A DNA stretch of 64,000 nt from DASWZN01 sp036404435 (GTDB lineage Bacteria > Acidobacteriota > Terriglobia > Bryobacterales > Bryobacteraceae), in assembly GCA_036404435.1 (NCBI GenBank), contig DASWZN010000039.1:286147-350146 (forward strand), given 5' to 3'. Positions within the stretch are counted from its first letter, which is position 1; each line of letters opens with the position of its first letter. Positions 1-9,716 of this stretch are shown here, piece by piece. The notes under the pieces were generated by a model. That model ran no database searches and was not told where the DNA came from. It saw only the letters and a program-made list of their open reading frames with translations. A program made the position numbers and the translations under genes.

Positions 1-303
1 GCCACCGATTACGTGCGCCGCCACCCGGACATCACCGCGGACTTCGACGTGACGCCGGACGTTCTCGACGAGTTCCAGCTCTACCTCTCCGGCCGCACCA
101 TCCGGCCGGCCGTGGCCGAATGGTCGAGCGAGCGGGACTGGATCGCCAACCGCCTCAAGACGGAGATCTTCAACCAGGCGCTGGGCGTCGAGCGCGGCGA
201 CGAGGTCGAAGCCCAACGCGACCCCGTAATCCTCACCGCGCTCGACAGACTCGGCGTATCGCTTCTGCCCGCGGCGGTGCGGGCTAGCGCTGGCTCAGAC
301 TGA
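1..303 (+). CDS. C-terminal part of a probable S41-family (CtpA-like) processing protease, 5' truncated by the window edge
   Basis: The open frame enters from the left edge and ends at a TGA at 301-303, leaving about 100 residues. The charged, helical tail resembles the region after the catalytic core of acidobacterial S41 carboxyl-terminal processing proteases: segments such as FDVTPDVLDEFQLYL, a WIANRLKTEIFNQALG helix and a QRDPVILTALDRL end. S41 enzymes cut C-terminal tails of periplasmic proteins. No catalytic Ser/Lys lies in the visible part, so the call rests on tail resemblance only. Its last 20 bases overlap the end of the convergent TonB-type gene. Confidence 0.6.
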   Translation, partial: ATDYVRRHPDITADFDVTPDVLDEFQLYLSGRTIRPAVAEWSSERDWIANRLKTEIFNQALGVERGDEVEAQRDPVILTALDRLGVSLLPAAVRASAGSD

Positions 304-1039
304 ACGTCACCGTGATGTCGGTCATGACCTCGACCGGGGCGCCGCTTAGCATCGTCGGCTGGTAGACCCACTGGCGGACGGCATCCACGGCGGCCGGCAC
401 CAGAAGCGGGTGCCCGCTCAGCACCTGCAACTCGCGGATGCGGCCGTCGGCGCCGATGATGGCTGTCAGATGCACGGCGCCCTGGACGCGGATCTGGCAC
501 GCAATCCTCGGGTAGACCGGCATCACCCGGTGGATCAGCTTGGCTTCCTGCACGCCGCTGTTGACCTTGATGGGCTCGGGCGTCGGAGTCGGCTTCACGA
601 CGGGTTTCACCTCGACCGGCGGTTCGAACGGAGGGGCTACGAGCCGCCGCTGCCCCAGCAGAACCGGACCTGACCGATCGACGCCGCCGGGCACGCACAC
701 GCCGATGCATACCGGGACGAGATCCGGCGGGGCTGTAGCCGGCCGGTCCGGCCCCAGGTGAACGCCCTTGGGCGGATCTAACGGCGCCCTGAACACATGC
801 TCAACCGCTTCCGAACCGGCCCCGACCAACTGAACGTGCGGCGGCGGCGCCGGTGGCCGATAGACCCCCGGCACGGTCAACACCGGCGGCGCCAGCCGGC
901 CCTGCGGCAACCCATCGAAAAACACCAGCGGCGCCAGCACCATGCACCCGACCGCCGCGAGTTGCCCGGCGAAGCAGACCGAAACCGTCCAAGCCCGGCG
1001 CGTCTTCGCCGTGCCCACCAAAAAGGTCTGCTCGAACAT
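284..1039 (-). CDS. TonB-family energy-transducer-like protein
   Basis: A 251-residue protein with one N-terminal hydrophobic segment (about residues 18-42). A proline-rich middle follows (PPAPPPHVQL, then KPVVKPTPTPEPIK), and the C-terminal domain of about 80 residues has the TonB C-terminal pattern (HRVMPVYPRIACQIRVQGAV, then a DGRIRELQVLSGHPLL stretch and a VRQWVYQPTM strand). Such proteins pass inner-membrane proton-motive energy to outer-membrane receptors, or act as periplasmic C-terminal-domain relatives. ExbB/ExbD are not adjacent. A purine-rich GGGGG lies just before the ATG. The gene converges on the protease at 1-303 and overlaps it by 20 bases. Its cognate receptor is not identifiable from context. 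Confidence 0.8.
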   Translation of the reverse strand: MFEQTFLVGTAKTRRAWTVSVCFAGQLAAVGCMVLAPLVFFDGLPQGRLAPPVLTVPGVYRPPAPPPHVQLVGAGSEAVEHVFRAPLDPPKGVHLGPDRPATAPPDLVPVCIGVCVPGGVDRSGPVLLGQRRLVAPPFEPPVEVKPVVKPTPTPEPIKVNSGVQEAKLIHRVMPVYPRIACQIRVQGAVHLTAIIGADGRIRELQVLSGHPLLVPAAVDAVRQWVYQPTMLSGAPVEVMTDITVTFSLSQR

Positions 1040-1052
1040 TTGCGGCCCCCTT

Positions 1053-1074
1053 TCTAACCACCCGGCTAGTTAGA
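1053..1074. promoter_or_regulatory. Dyad upstream of the TonB-type gene, possible operator
   Basis: TCTAAC at 1053-1058 and GTTAGA at 1069-1074 form a perfect 6-bp inverted repeat with a 10-base spacer, 14 bases upstream of the ATG at 1039. It carries CTAA/TTAG half-sites, as does the much stronger dyad before the blaI-like gene at 33976. Regulatory meaning is inference only. Confidence 0.3.
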
Positions 1075-1156
1075 CACTGCGGAGGCGCGCATTGTTCCCG
1101 GCCCTGCGGCCCATCCGCTTGCTTACGCGCGCGGTTCGGTGCGGCCGGATCGGGCC

Positions 1157-1612
1157 TTATCGCACCCGGTTGATTATGCCGCGGCAGCCTGGCGCGCCGC
1201 AGCGACAGGGGACCGCACCCATGTCGGTCGAGAGGTAGTAATCGACGGTCAGTTCTTCGCCCGGCTCGATGAGGCGGCGGCTCATGTAGAGGATGTGGCC
1301 CTTTCGGATCGTGGCGCAGAGGTTGGGATCGCAGCAATGGTTGATCAGCTCGGCGCCGCTGCCGCCGGTCGCCCCATCGACGCACCAGTAAGCGTCCAGC
1401 TCGAACAGGTACACGTGCTGCCGCTCGCTGCGGCGCTTGGTCTCGCGGCGGCTGATCCTCTCGCCGGTGTATTCGATCACCTTGCGGCGCGCCGGAATCC
1501 GGTCCAGCGCGAAGACGCCCCAGCGATGGATGCGCGACGGCCGCACCTCTATCTCGAAAACGGTGTGCCGCGGGTCGATGCGCGGCGTCACAACGATGTC
1601 CGCAGCCGCCAT
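1157..1612 (-). CDS. Small SET-domain protein, putative protein lysine methyltransferase
   Basis: This 151-residue protein is essentially one SET domain. Visible motifs are GVFALDRIPARRKVIEYTG near residue 32 (SAM-binding entry), the ELINHCCDPN motif around residue 87, which matches the conserved SET N-H-x-C pattern, and GEELTVDYY near residue 118. A post-SET cysteine cluster (CRCGAPGCRG) at the C-terminus probably binds zinc. The family transfers methyl groups from SAM to protein lysines; bacterial substrates are mostly unknown. The gene starts two bases after the mdh stop, so the two are probably co-transcribed. The target is unknown; malate dehydrogenase or a nucleoid protein are possibilities only. 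Confidence 0.85.
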   Translation of the reverse strand: MAAADIVVTPRIDPRHTVFEIEVRPSRIHRWGVFALDRIPARRKVIEYTGERISRRETKRRSERQHVYLFELDAYWCVDGATGGSGAELINHCCDPNLCATIRKGHILYMSRRLIEPGEELTVDYYLSTDMGAVPCRCGAPGCRGIINRVR

Positions 1613-1614
1613 TC

Positions 1615-2553
1615 TTAGCCAGCCGCCTTCGCGGTTAGCACGTTCACCAGTTCCTGCACCGCCGCCGCGCTCTTCTTCAACTGCAGGTCCTCCTCGGGGG
1701 TCAGGACGATCTCGTAGATCTTCTCGATGCCGCGCGAGCCGAGCTTGACGGGAACGCCCACGAACAGGCCGTTAATCCCGTACTCGCCTTCGAGGTAGGC
1801 GGCGCACGGCAGAACCTTCTTCTTGTCCCTCAGAATCGATTCGGCCATCTCCACGGCGGCGGCGGAGGGCGCGTAGAAGGCGCTGCCTGCTTTCAGAAAC
1901 TTGACGATCTCGGCCCCGCCGTTGCGAGTGCGCTCCACCAGCCGGTCGATCGTGGCCGCATCCAGCAGCTCGGAGATCGGAATGCCGGAGACGCTGGTGA
2001 ACCGCACCAGCGGGACCATCGTATCCCCGTGCCCGCCCAGCACCATGGCCGTCACGTTTTCGACCGACACCTGCAATTCGCGCGCGATGAAGGTGCGGAA
2101 GCGGGCAGTGTCGAGCACCCCCGCCATGCCGATGACGCGGTTCTTGGCGAACTTGGAAACCTTCAGCGCGGTCCAGCACATCGCATCGAGCGGGTTGGTC
2201 ACGATCACCAGGATGGCGTTGGGCGAGTAGCGCGCGGCCTGCTCGGTAGCGGCGCGAACGATCTCATAGTTGGCCATCAACAGATCGTCGCGGCTCATTC
2301 CCGGCTTGCGCGGAAAGCCCGCCGTAACGATGACGAGGTCGGAGTTGGCCGTGGCCTCGTAATCGTTGGCGCCCGTGAGCAGGACGTCGTAGCCTTGGAC
2401 CGGTCCCGACTGCAGCAGGTCGAGAGCCTTGCCCTGCGGCACGCCCTCGACGATATCCACCAGGACCACGTCCGCCAGTTCCTTCTCCGCGATACGCAAG
2501 GCGCAGTTGGCGCCGACATTGCCCGCACCGACCACCGTGACTTTCTTCCGCAT
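1615..2553 (-). CDS. mdh: Malate dehydrogenase (LDH-like type)
   Basis: A 312-residue NAD-dependent dehydrogenase interconverting malate and oxaloacetate in the TCA cycle. The Rossmann glycine motif is VVGAGNVGANCA (about residues 7-18). The substrate loop carries PRKPGMSRDDLL, whose first arginine distinguishes malate from lactate dehydrogenases. IVTNPLDAM holds the NAD-contacting Asn, and LGGHGDTMVPL supplies the catalytic histidine. Length is normal for the family. The ATG is followed at once by the KKVTVVGAG strand, which fixes the start. The SET-domain gene follows two bases after the stop. The divergent phoB gene begins 96 bases upstream. Confidence 0.96.
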   Translation of the reverse strand: MRKKVTVVGAGNVGANCALRIAEKELADVVLVDIVEGVPQGKALDLLQSGPVQGYDVLLTGANDYEATANSDLVIVTAGFPRKPGMSRDDLLMANYEIVRAATEQAARYSPNAILVIVTNPLDAMCWTALKVSKFAKNRVIGMAGVLDTARFRTFIARELQVSVENVTAMVLGGHGDTMVPLVRFTSVSGIPISELLDAATIDRLVERTRNGGAEIVKFLKAGSAFYAPSAAAVEMAESILRDKKKVLPCAAYLEGEYGINGLFVGVPVKLGSRGIEKIYEIVLTPEEDLQLKKSAAAVQELVNVLTAKAAG

Positions 2554-2570
2554 GGGTAGCTCCCTCGAGG

Positions 2571-2600
2571 TTGACTAAGTTCGAAAGCTGGAATCATTAT
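2571..2600 (+). promoter_or_regulatory. Putative sigma70-type promoter for phoBR
   Basis: TTGACT at 2571-2576 and CATTAT at 2595-2600 are separated by 18 bases. They sit about 50 bases upstream of the ATG at 2649. The match is good at -35 and moderate at -10. Its position inside the frame-open upstream extension of phoB argues that translation starts at 2649 rather than at the TTG at 2571. Confidence 0.5.
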
Positions 2601-2648
2601 AGCGGACCGCACACAGACGCTCCCTCCCCTGAGATACAATCCCATTGG

Positions 2649-3356
2649 ATGCGGCAACGGATCATCATTATCGAGGACGAAGCGGACATCGTGGAGATGG
2701 TCCGCTACAACTTCCGAAAGGAGGGTTTCGAGGTCGAGAGCTACGCCCGTGGCAAAGAGGGCCTCGAGGCGGTGCGGCGAACGCCACCCGACCTGCTGCT
2801 TCTGGACATCATGCTGCCGGACGAAGACGGCTTCTCCATTTGCCGGCGGCTGCGGGCGGACGAGCGTCTCCGTGCGCTACCGGTCATCTTCCTGACCGCG
2901 CGCGGCGAGGAGATCGACCGCATCGTCGGCCTCGAGATCGGCGCCGACGACTACGTGGTCAAGCCCTTCAGCCCGCGCGAGCTGGTGGCCCGGGCCAAGG
3001 CCATTCTGCGGCGGCAGGAACGCGGCGCAGCCGAGCCGGGCGAAGTAGTCGAAATCCGCGGGCTGCGCCTCGATGCGCGCACGCAGGACGTGAGCGTGCG
3101 CGGCGCGGCCGTCGATCTGAGCGCGCTGGAATTCAAGTTGCTCCACTTCCTGGCCTCCCACCCGCGCCAGGTCTTCAGCCGGGAGCGGCTACTCGACGAG
3201 GTGTGGGGCCGGGACTGCTCGGTCACGCTGCGCACCGTCGACGTCCACATCCGCCGCCTGCGCGAGAAAATCGAGGCGCAGCCCGAGAGCCCGGAGTATA
3301 TCGGAACCGTGCGCGGCGCCGGCTATCGCTTGCTGGCGGAAGCGCAGGAAACCTAG
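2649..3356 (+). CDS. phoB: PhoB-type response regulator (receiver plus winged-helix DNA-binding domain)
   Basis: A 235-residue OmpR/PhoB-family regulator. The receiver domain shows the acidic pair E9-D10, phospho-acceptor Asp53 in LLLLDIMLPDEDG, Thr83 and Lys105 in VVKPF. The C-terminal winged helix (about 135-232) contains the SALEFKLLHFLASHP and TVDVHIRRLREKIE segments and ends in the family-typical GTVRGAGYRL. The start at 2649 puts the receiver beta-strand at residue 4 and leaves room for a promoter upstream; a longer frame back to 2571 adds unrelated residues. It precedes phoR and the pst genes, so it is assigned to phosphate control. Two Pho-box-like repeats downstream (5231-5257, 6823-6849) are its likely targets. 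Confidence 0.92.
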   Translation: MRQRIIIIEDEADIVEMVRYNFRKEGFEVESYARGKEGLEAVRRTPPDLLLLDIMLPDEDGFSICRRLRADERLRALPVIFLTARGEEIDRIVGLEIGADDYVVKPFSPRELVARAKAILRRQERGAAEPGEVVEIRGLRLDARTQDVSVRGAAVDLSALEFKLLHFLASHPRQVFSRERLLDEVWGRDCSVTLRTVDVHIRRLREKIEAQPESPEYIGTVRGAGYRLLAEAQET

Positions 3357-3392
3357 TGTTGCAGCATCGCGCCCGCGTGTTCGCTCGGAGCC

Positions 3393-3442
3393 GTGGGGCA
3401 GGGGTTTCCGCCTGCCCAGGCAGGCCAAAGGGCCTGCCCCAC
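3393..3442. repeat. GC-rich double-arm palindromic element between phoB and phoR
   Basis: The outer arms GTGGGGCAGG and CCTGCCCCAC are perfect inverted repeats. Inside lies a second palindrome, GCCTGCC/GGCAGGC, with a 2-base spacer. The 50-bp layout resembles the element at 13949-13997. It lies in the phoB-phoR gap and could weaken read-through or stabilise mRNA. It is a member of the dispersed GGACAGGCC-type family of this window. Confidence 0.7.
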
Positions 3443-3461
3443 CAGGAGGCAGGACGCTAGC

Positions 3462-5216
<1,755 letters not shown>

Positions 5217-5230
5217 CCGCCCGCCAAGGT

Positions 5231-5257
5231 TTCACAATTCTGTAACGTAGGCGTAAT
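5231..5257 (+). promoter_or_regulatory. Pho-box-like direct repeat upstream of the porin gene
   Basis: TTCAC (5231-5235), CTGTAAC (5240-5246) and GCGTAAT (5251-5257) recur with 4-base spacers; the last two units are 11 bases apart, start to start. The same three-part pattern lies upstream of pstS at 6823-6849. PhoB dimers bind 7-bp repeats with 4-bp spacers (established for E. coli), so these are probable PhoB sites. The porin ATG is 34 bases downstream. Confidence 0.7.
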
Positions 5258-5291
5258 CGCCTTTTCACTCGCCCCCGATAGGCTGTTAGCC

Positions 5292-6788
5292 ATGCAACTG
5301 AGACTGTTGTGTGCGTTTGTTACCCTTACATTCACGTTGCCCTGCTTTGCCCAAAGCGATGTAGACACGTTGCGGCAGCAGATCGCAGCGCAACAAAAAC
5401 AGATAGAAGATTTGCAGCGGACTCTCGATGCGCAGCAGAAGGCGCTGGAGAAGCTTACCGCGGCTCCGGCTATTGCGCCGGCGCCGGCTCCGGCCCAGCC
5501 TCCCGAAGGCGCCACCGTGTCCGCACCCCTGTCATTCAAAATCGGCGACGCCGAGTTCACACCCGGCGGGTTCATGGATTTGACCTCCATCTTCCGCACG
5601 ACCAACGTCGGGAGTGGCATCGGCACGTCATTCAACGGGATACCGTTCAACAACACGGTCGCGGGCGTTTCTAGCGAGAATCGGTTCAGCGCGCAGAACT
5701 CGCGGCTGGCCCTGAAGATGACGAGCACGGTCTTGGGCATGCCGGTCATCGGCTACGTCGAAACCGACTTCTTGGGCGTTCAGCCCGCCAACCCGTACGT
5801 AACCAGCAACGCCATGTCGTTGCGCCTGCGGCTGTACTGGGTGGATGTGACGCGAGGCAAGTTGGAAATCCTGGGCGGACAATCCTGGAGCTTGTTGACC
5901 CCGGGCCGCACGGGAATCTCCCCCAATCCCTCCGACATCTTCTACAGCCAGGACATGGACACGAATTACCAAGTGGGCTTGGTGTGGACCCGCGCGCCGC
6001 AATTCCGCGTGGTCTACCACGCCACCAAGGATTTCGCTGCCGCCGTGTCCCTGGAAAACCCCGAGCAGTATATCGGCGCCGCCACGACGGTGCCGTCGTT
6101 GGTGGGCTCGCAGTTGGACAACAACGCCACGACCTCCACCCCGAACTACATGCCCGACGTCCAGAGCAAGATCGCCTATGACGCCAAGGCCGGCGGTCGC
6201 CAGGTTCTCCACATTGAAGCCGCCGGTCTCTTCCGGACGTTCCGGATCGCCAACACTAACCTGTCGAAATCGACAATTCACGGCGCGGGCGGCGAGGTGA
6301 ACGCGATTCTCGAGCCGGTCAAGAACTTCCGCCTCATCGAGACGGCGTATTACAGTTCCGGCGGCGGGCGGTACATCGGAAACACGGGGGCTCCCGATGT
6401 CGTGGTGCGCGCCAACGGCAATCTCTCGCCGGTCCATTCCGGCTCGGGCATCGGGGGCTTCGAAGCCCAGGTAGCTCCCAAGTTGATGCTGTATGGCTAC
6501 TACAGCGTGGCGTATATTCAGAAGAACTGGGGCTTCCCGGCAAGCGGGAGCGCCTTGCTGGGCTATGGCTTCCCCGGCTCGGCCAACTCCAACAACCGCG
6601 TGATCGGAGAGGGCACCGGCGGATTCATCTACTCCTTCTGGAAGAACCCCAAGTATGGCGCTCTGCAGTGGATCAATCAGTACTCGTACCTCTACCGCGA
6701 GCCTTGGGCCACCACTCCTGCTATCGGCGGCCCAGTCAAAGCCCACACGAACATGGTGTACACGGATCTCCGGTACGTGCTTCCGTAG
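5292..6788 (+). CDS. DcaP-like outer-membrane porin, probably phosphate-regulated
   Basis: A 498-residue protein with a Sec signal peptide (about 1-20, cleaved after CFA). A coiled-coil follows (QQIAAQQKQIEDLQRTLDA, about 27-60), as in trimeric porins of the DcaP type, then an Ala/Pro-rich linker and a long beta-barrel region rich in alternating aromatic strands, ending in DLRYVLP. It sits between phoBR and pst and is preceded by a Pho-box-like repeat, so it probably lets phosphate or organophosphates cross the outer membrane under starvation. Substrate specificity cannot be read from sequence. A palindromic element begins at its stop codon. Confidence 0.8.
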   Translation: MQLRLLCAFVTLTFTLPCFAQSDVDTLRQQIAAQQKQIEDLQRTLDAQQKALEKLTAAPAIAPAPAPAQPPEGATVSAPLSFKIGDAEFTPGGFMDLTSIFRTTNVGSGIGTSFNGIPFNNTVAGVSSENRFSAQNSRLALKMTSTVLGMPVIGYVETDFLGVQPANPYVTSNAMSLRLRLYWVDVTRGKLEILGGQSWSLLTPGRTGISPNPSDIFYSQDMDTNYQVGLVWTRAPQFRVVYHATKDFAAAVSLENPEQYIGAATTVPSLVGSQLDNNATTSTPNYMPDVQSKIAYDAKAGGRQVLHIEAAGLFRTFRIANTNLSKSTIHGAGGEVNAILEPVKNFRLIETAYYSSGGGRYIGNTGAPDVVVRANGNLSPVHSGSGIGGFEAQVAPKLMLYGYYSVAYIQKNWGFPASGSALLGYGFPGSANSNNRVIGEGTGGFIYSFWKNPKYGALQWINQYSYLYREPWATTPAIGGPVKAHTNMVYTDLRYVLP

Positions 6789-6812
6789 GACAGGCCTCCG
6801 GCCTGTCCTACG
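6784..6812. repeat. Perfect palindromic element overlapping the porin stop codon
   Basis: Thirteen-base arms (CGTAGGACAGGCC and its complement) flank a TCC loop, giving a very stable hairpin. The porin TAG (6786-6788) lies inside the left arm. No T-run follows, so it is a hairpin repeat of the dispersed family rather than a classical terminator. It could still protect the porin mRNA or separate it from pstS. Confidence 0.8.
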
Positions 6813-6822
6813 TTACAGAGTC

Positions 6823-6849
6823 TTCACGGAACTGTAACAGTTCCGTAAC
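6823..6849 (+). promoter_or_regulatory. Pho-box-like direct repeat upstream of pstS
   Basis: TTCAC (6823-6827), CTGTAAC (6832-6838) and CCGTAAC (6843-6849) have the same spacing as the site at 5231-5257, with the last two units 11 bases apart. It ends 32 bases before the pstS ATG. Two matching sites in one phosphate locus support PhoB control. Confidence 0.75.
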
Positions 6850-6881
6850 AAACGACGCGAAGAATGGAGAAGGACGACTGC

Positions 6882-7892
6882 ATGAGGAGTACCCTGACAA
6901 TCGCTCTACTGTTGCTGGCGCTCGCGGTGTCCGGCTTTGGCCAGACGCTCATCAATGGCGCCGGCGCAACTTTCCCGTATCCGATCTACTCCAAATGGTT
7001 TGACGAGTTTCACAAGCTGCACGCCGACGTCCAGATCAACTACCAGTCCATCGGCTCGGGCGGCGGCATCCGGCAACTCGAGGCCGGCACAGTCGATTTC
7101 GGCGCTTCGGACCAGCCGATGAACGACGAGCAGCTCAAGAAGCAGAAGACTGCGGTGTTGCACTTCCCTACGGTGCTCGGTGGGGTAGTACCCACCTACA
7201 ACGTCCCCGGCGTCACGGCGGAGTTGAGCTTCACGCAGGAAGCGTTGGCGGGCATTTTCCTCGGGACGGTCAAGAGGTGGAACGACCCGGCGATCGCGAA
7301 GCCCAACCCGGGCGTAAAGCTGCCGGCCGAAGATATCGTTGTGGTGCACCGCTCTGACGGCAGCGGGACCACCTTCATCTGGACGGACTTTCTGTCCAAG
7401 GTCAGTCCGGAATGGCACAGCAAGGTCGGTTCGAGCACTTCCGTGCAGTGGCCCGTTGGCCTGGGCGCGAAGGGCAACGAAGGCGTATCCGGCCTGGTGA
7501 AGCAGACCCCGAACTCGGTCGGCTACGTCGAGCTGATCTACGCGGTGAACAACCATATGGACTACGGCCGGGTGCGCAATTCCTCGGGCGCGTTCGTCAA
7601 GGCCGATCTCGCTAGCGTGACCGCCGCGGCTGCAGGCGCCGCCGCCAGCATGCCGGACGATTTTCGGGTCTCGATCACGAACGCTCCCGGAAAGGCCGCC
7701 TATCCCATCGCGAGTTTCACGTGGCTCCTGGTGCCAACCAAGATCGAGGACGCAACGAAGAGAAAGAACCTCGTAGAGTTCCTCCACTGGATGCTCGGTC
7801 CCGGACAGAAGATGACAGAGGCGCTTTCTTACGCTCCGCTGCCGAAGAGCGTGGTGTCCAAGGAGATGAAAGCGATCTCGCGGGTTCAGTAA
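6882..7892 (+). CDS. pstS: Periplasmic phosphate-binding protein PstS
   Basis: A 336-residue solute-binding protein of the Pst phosphate ABC importer. A signal peptide (MRSTLTIALLLLALAVSGFG) precedes the family opening INGAGATFPYPIYSKWFDEF. The loop IGSGGGIRQLEAGTVDFGAS and the RSDGSGTTFIW segment carry conserved phosphate-contacting residues of the family. The ATG at 6882 has GGAGAAGGA just upstream; an earlier ATG at 6864 would add six residues ahead of the signal peptide. pstC follows after 7 bases. Confidence 0.96.
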   Translation: MRSTLTIALLLLALAVSGFGQTLINGAGATFPYPIYSKWFDEFHKLHADVQINYQSIGSGGGIRQLEAGTVDFGASDQPMNDEQLKKQKTAVLHFPTVLGGVVPTYNVPGVTAELSFTQEALAGIFLGTVKRWNDPAIAKPNPGVKLPAEDIVVVHRSDGSGTTFIWTDFLSKVSPEWHSKVGSSTSVQWPVGLGAKGNEGVSGLVKQTPNSVGYVELIYAVNNHMDYGRVRNSSGAFVKADLASVTAAAAGAAASMPDDFRVSITNAPGKAAYPIASFTWLLVPTKIEDATKRKNLVEFLHWMLGPGQKMTEALSYAPLPKSVVSKEMKAISRVQ

Positions 7893-7899
7893 AGGTGAC

Positions 7900-8883
7900 A
7901 TGGCTAGCTCCGCAGTTACAGCCGGGCCTGTGGCCGGAAACCCCCGGCTGCGCGAGTTCCTGCGACGTCTGCGGGCCGGGGACTTGGTCGCGCACGCCAT
8001 CACGTTCACCTTCGCCGCGAGTATCCTGCTGATCACAGTGTTGCTCGTGATGGAGCTCTGGGTGAACTCGGCGCTTTCCCGCGCCAAGTTCGGCTGGAGC
8101 TTCTTCACCGGCAGCACCTGGGATCCGGTCGCCGGCCAATTCGGCGCTCTGCCGTTCATATACGGCACTCTGATCACGTCCTTCCTTGGGCTCCTGATCT
8201 CCGTTCCTCTTGGCCTGGGTGCGGCTATTTTCCTCTCCGAGATGGCGCCGCCCCGGATTTCCGATTCTCTGACGTTCGTCATCGAGTTGCTGGCCGCGGT
8301 CCCCAGCGTGATTTACGGCTTGCTGGGCGTCTTCGTTCTGGTCCCCATCATGCGCGAGGTCGTGGAGCCGGGGCTAGTCAAGACTCTCGGCTATCTGCCG
8401 CTGTTCCGGGGCCCCATCTACGGTGTCGGTGTCCTCACATCGAGCGTCGTGCTCGCGATCATGATCCTGCCGTTCATCGTGTCGATTTCGAGGGAAGCTC
8501 TGATGGCGGTGCCGCGCGAGCAGCGGGAAGCGGCACTAGCCGTCGGAGCGACGCGCTGGGAATCCACCTGGCAGGCAGTGGTGCCGTTCGCCCGCCTGGG
8601 AATCATCGGTTCGGTGTTCCTGGCGCTGGCCCGCGCGCTCGGGGAAACGATGGCGGTTACCATGGTGATCGGAAACGATCCCCGCATCAACGCCTCCCTG
8701 CTGGCGCCCGGCTATTCGATCGCCGCCGTCATCGCGAACGAGTTCACGGAGGCCACGGCGGACCTGCACCTGAGCGCCCTCGTCGAGCTAGGGCTGGTCC
8801 TATTCCTGCTCACGATGGTCATCAACGGTTTCGCCCGGCTGTTGATTCTGAGCACCACCCGCAAAGGAACGGCGCAGTCATGA
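7900..8883 (+). CDS. pstC: Phosphate ABC transporter permease PstC
   Basis: This 327-residue inner-membrane permease has about six transmembrane helices. It carries the binding-protein-dependent permease loop around residues 195-230 (SREALMAVPREQREAALAVGA), where the EAA-type motif contacts PstB, and the ARALGETMAVTMVIGN segment typical of PstC. It lies 7 bases after pstS and overlaps pstA by ATGA (8880-8883), consistent with translational coupling in one operon. Confidence 0.95.
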   Translation: MASSAVTAGPVAGNPRLREFLRRLRAGDLVAHAITFTFAASILLITVLLVMELWVNSALSRAKFGWSFFTGSTWDPVAGQFGALPFIYGTLITSFLGLLISVPLGLGAAIFLSEMAPPRISDSLTFVIELLAAVPSVIYGLLGVFVLVPIMREVVEPGLVKTLGYLPLFRGPIYGVGVLTSSVVLAIMILPFIVSISREALMAVPREQREAALAVGATRWESTWQAVVPFARLGIIGSVFLALARALGETMAVTMVIGNDPRINASLLAPGYSIAAVIANEFTEATADLHLSALVELGLVLFLLTMVINGFARLLILSTTRKGTAQS

Positions 8884-9716
8884 TCTGGCGGAGGCTCGTC
8901 AACACGTTCATGTTCGCGCTCACCGCGTTTTGTACTCTGGTCACCGTCTCGGTCCTGTTTTTCATTCTGGGCTACCTGGTCTACCACGGCTGGCGTTCCC
9001 TCAACTGGGACTTCTTCACCAAGCTGCCGGCGCCGGTTGGTGAAAGCGGCGGCGGTCTTGCGAACGCGATTGTGGGCACGGGCAAGCTCCTGGTAATCAC
9101 GGTTCTGCTCGGCGTGCCGGTCGGATTCATAGGCGGCGTCTACCTGGCCGAGTTCGGCGGCGCGGCGTTCTGTTCCGTGGTGCGATACACGGCCGACCTT
9201 TTGAACGGCGTGCCCTCGATCGTCATCGGCATCCTGGCCTACGCGCTGGTGGTCATGAGGGCCAGGCAGTTCTCGACTTTCGCCGGCGGATTCGCCCTGA
9301 GCCTGATGGTGATCCCCATTACGCTGCGCAGCACGGAGCAGTTCCTGCGGGCCGTGCCGCAAACCCTGCGGGAAGGCGCGCTAGCCTTGGGCGCGAGCAA
9401 GTGGAAAGCGGTGCTCACGGTGATCATCCCCGCGGCCATGCGCGGGATCCTGACCGGGACCATTCTGGGCGTGGCGAGGGTCGCGGGCGAGACCGCGCCG
9501 CTGTTGTTCACGGCGTTCAGTAACCGCTACTGGAGCCCGGGCTGGTTCCAGCCCACGGCCTCGTTGCCGGTGATGGTCTTCACCTACGCCATTTCCCCCT
9601 ACGAAGACTGGCATCGCCAGGCCTGGGCGGCGGGGCTGGTCCTGCTCTCCATGATGCTCGTGGCCAACGTCGCCGCGCGCCTGATTCTATCTCCGAAAGG
9701 AGCGCAACACGCTTGA
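8880..9716 (+). CDS. pstA: Phosphate ABC transporter permease PstA
   Basis: A 278-residue permease partner of PstC with about six transmembrane helices. The coupling loop FLRAVPQTLREGALALGASK (about residues 157-176) matches the PstA EAA region, and ARVAGETAPLLFTAF is family-typical. The start overlaps the pstC stop as ATGA. The stop overlaps the TTG start of pstB by 4 bases. Confidence 0.95.
   Translation: MIWRRLVNTFMFALTAFCTLVTVSVLFFILGYLVYHGWRSLNWDFFTKLPAPVGESGGGLANAIVGTGKLLVITVLLGVPVGFIGGVYLAEFGGAAFCSVVRYTADLLNGVPSIVIGILAYALVVMRARQFSTFAGGFALSLMVIPITLRSTEQFLRAVPQTLREGALALGASKWKAVLTVIIPAAMRGILTGTILGVARVAGETAPLLFTAFSNRYWSPGWFQPTASLPVMVFTYAISPYEDWHRQAWAAGLVLLSMMLVANVAARLILSPKGAQHA

Noticed and set aside
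2571..2590. A half-match to the BlaI-type dyad (TTGACTAAGTT) upstream of phoB
   Set aside because: Only one half-site is present and it coincides with the -35 box; chance is likely.
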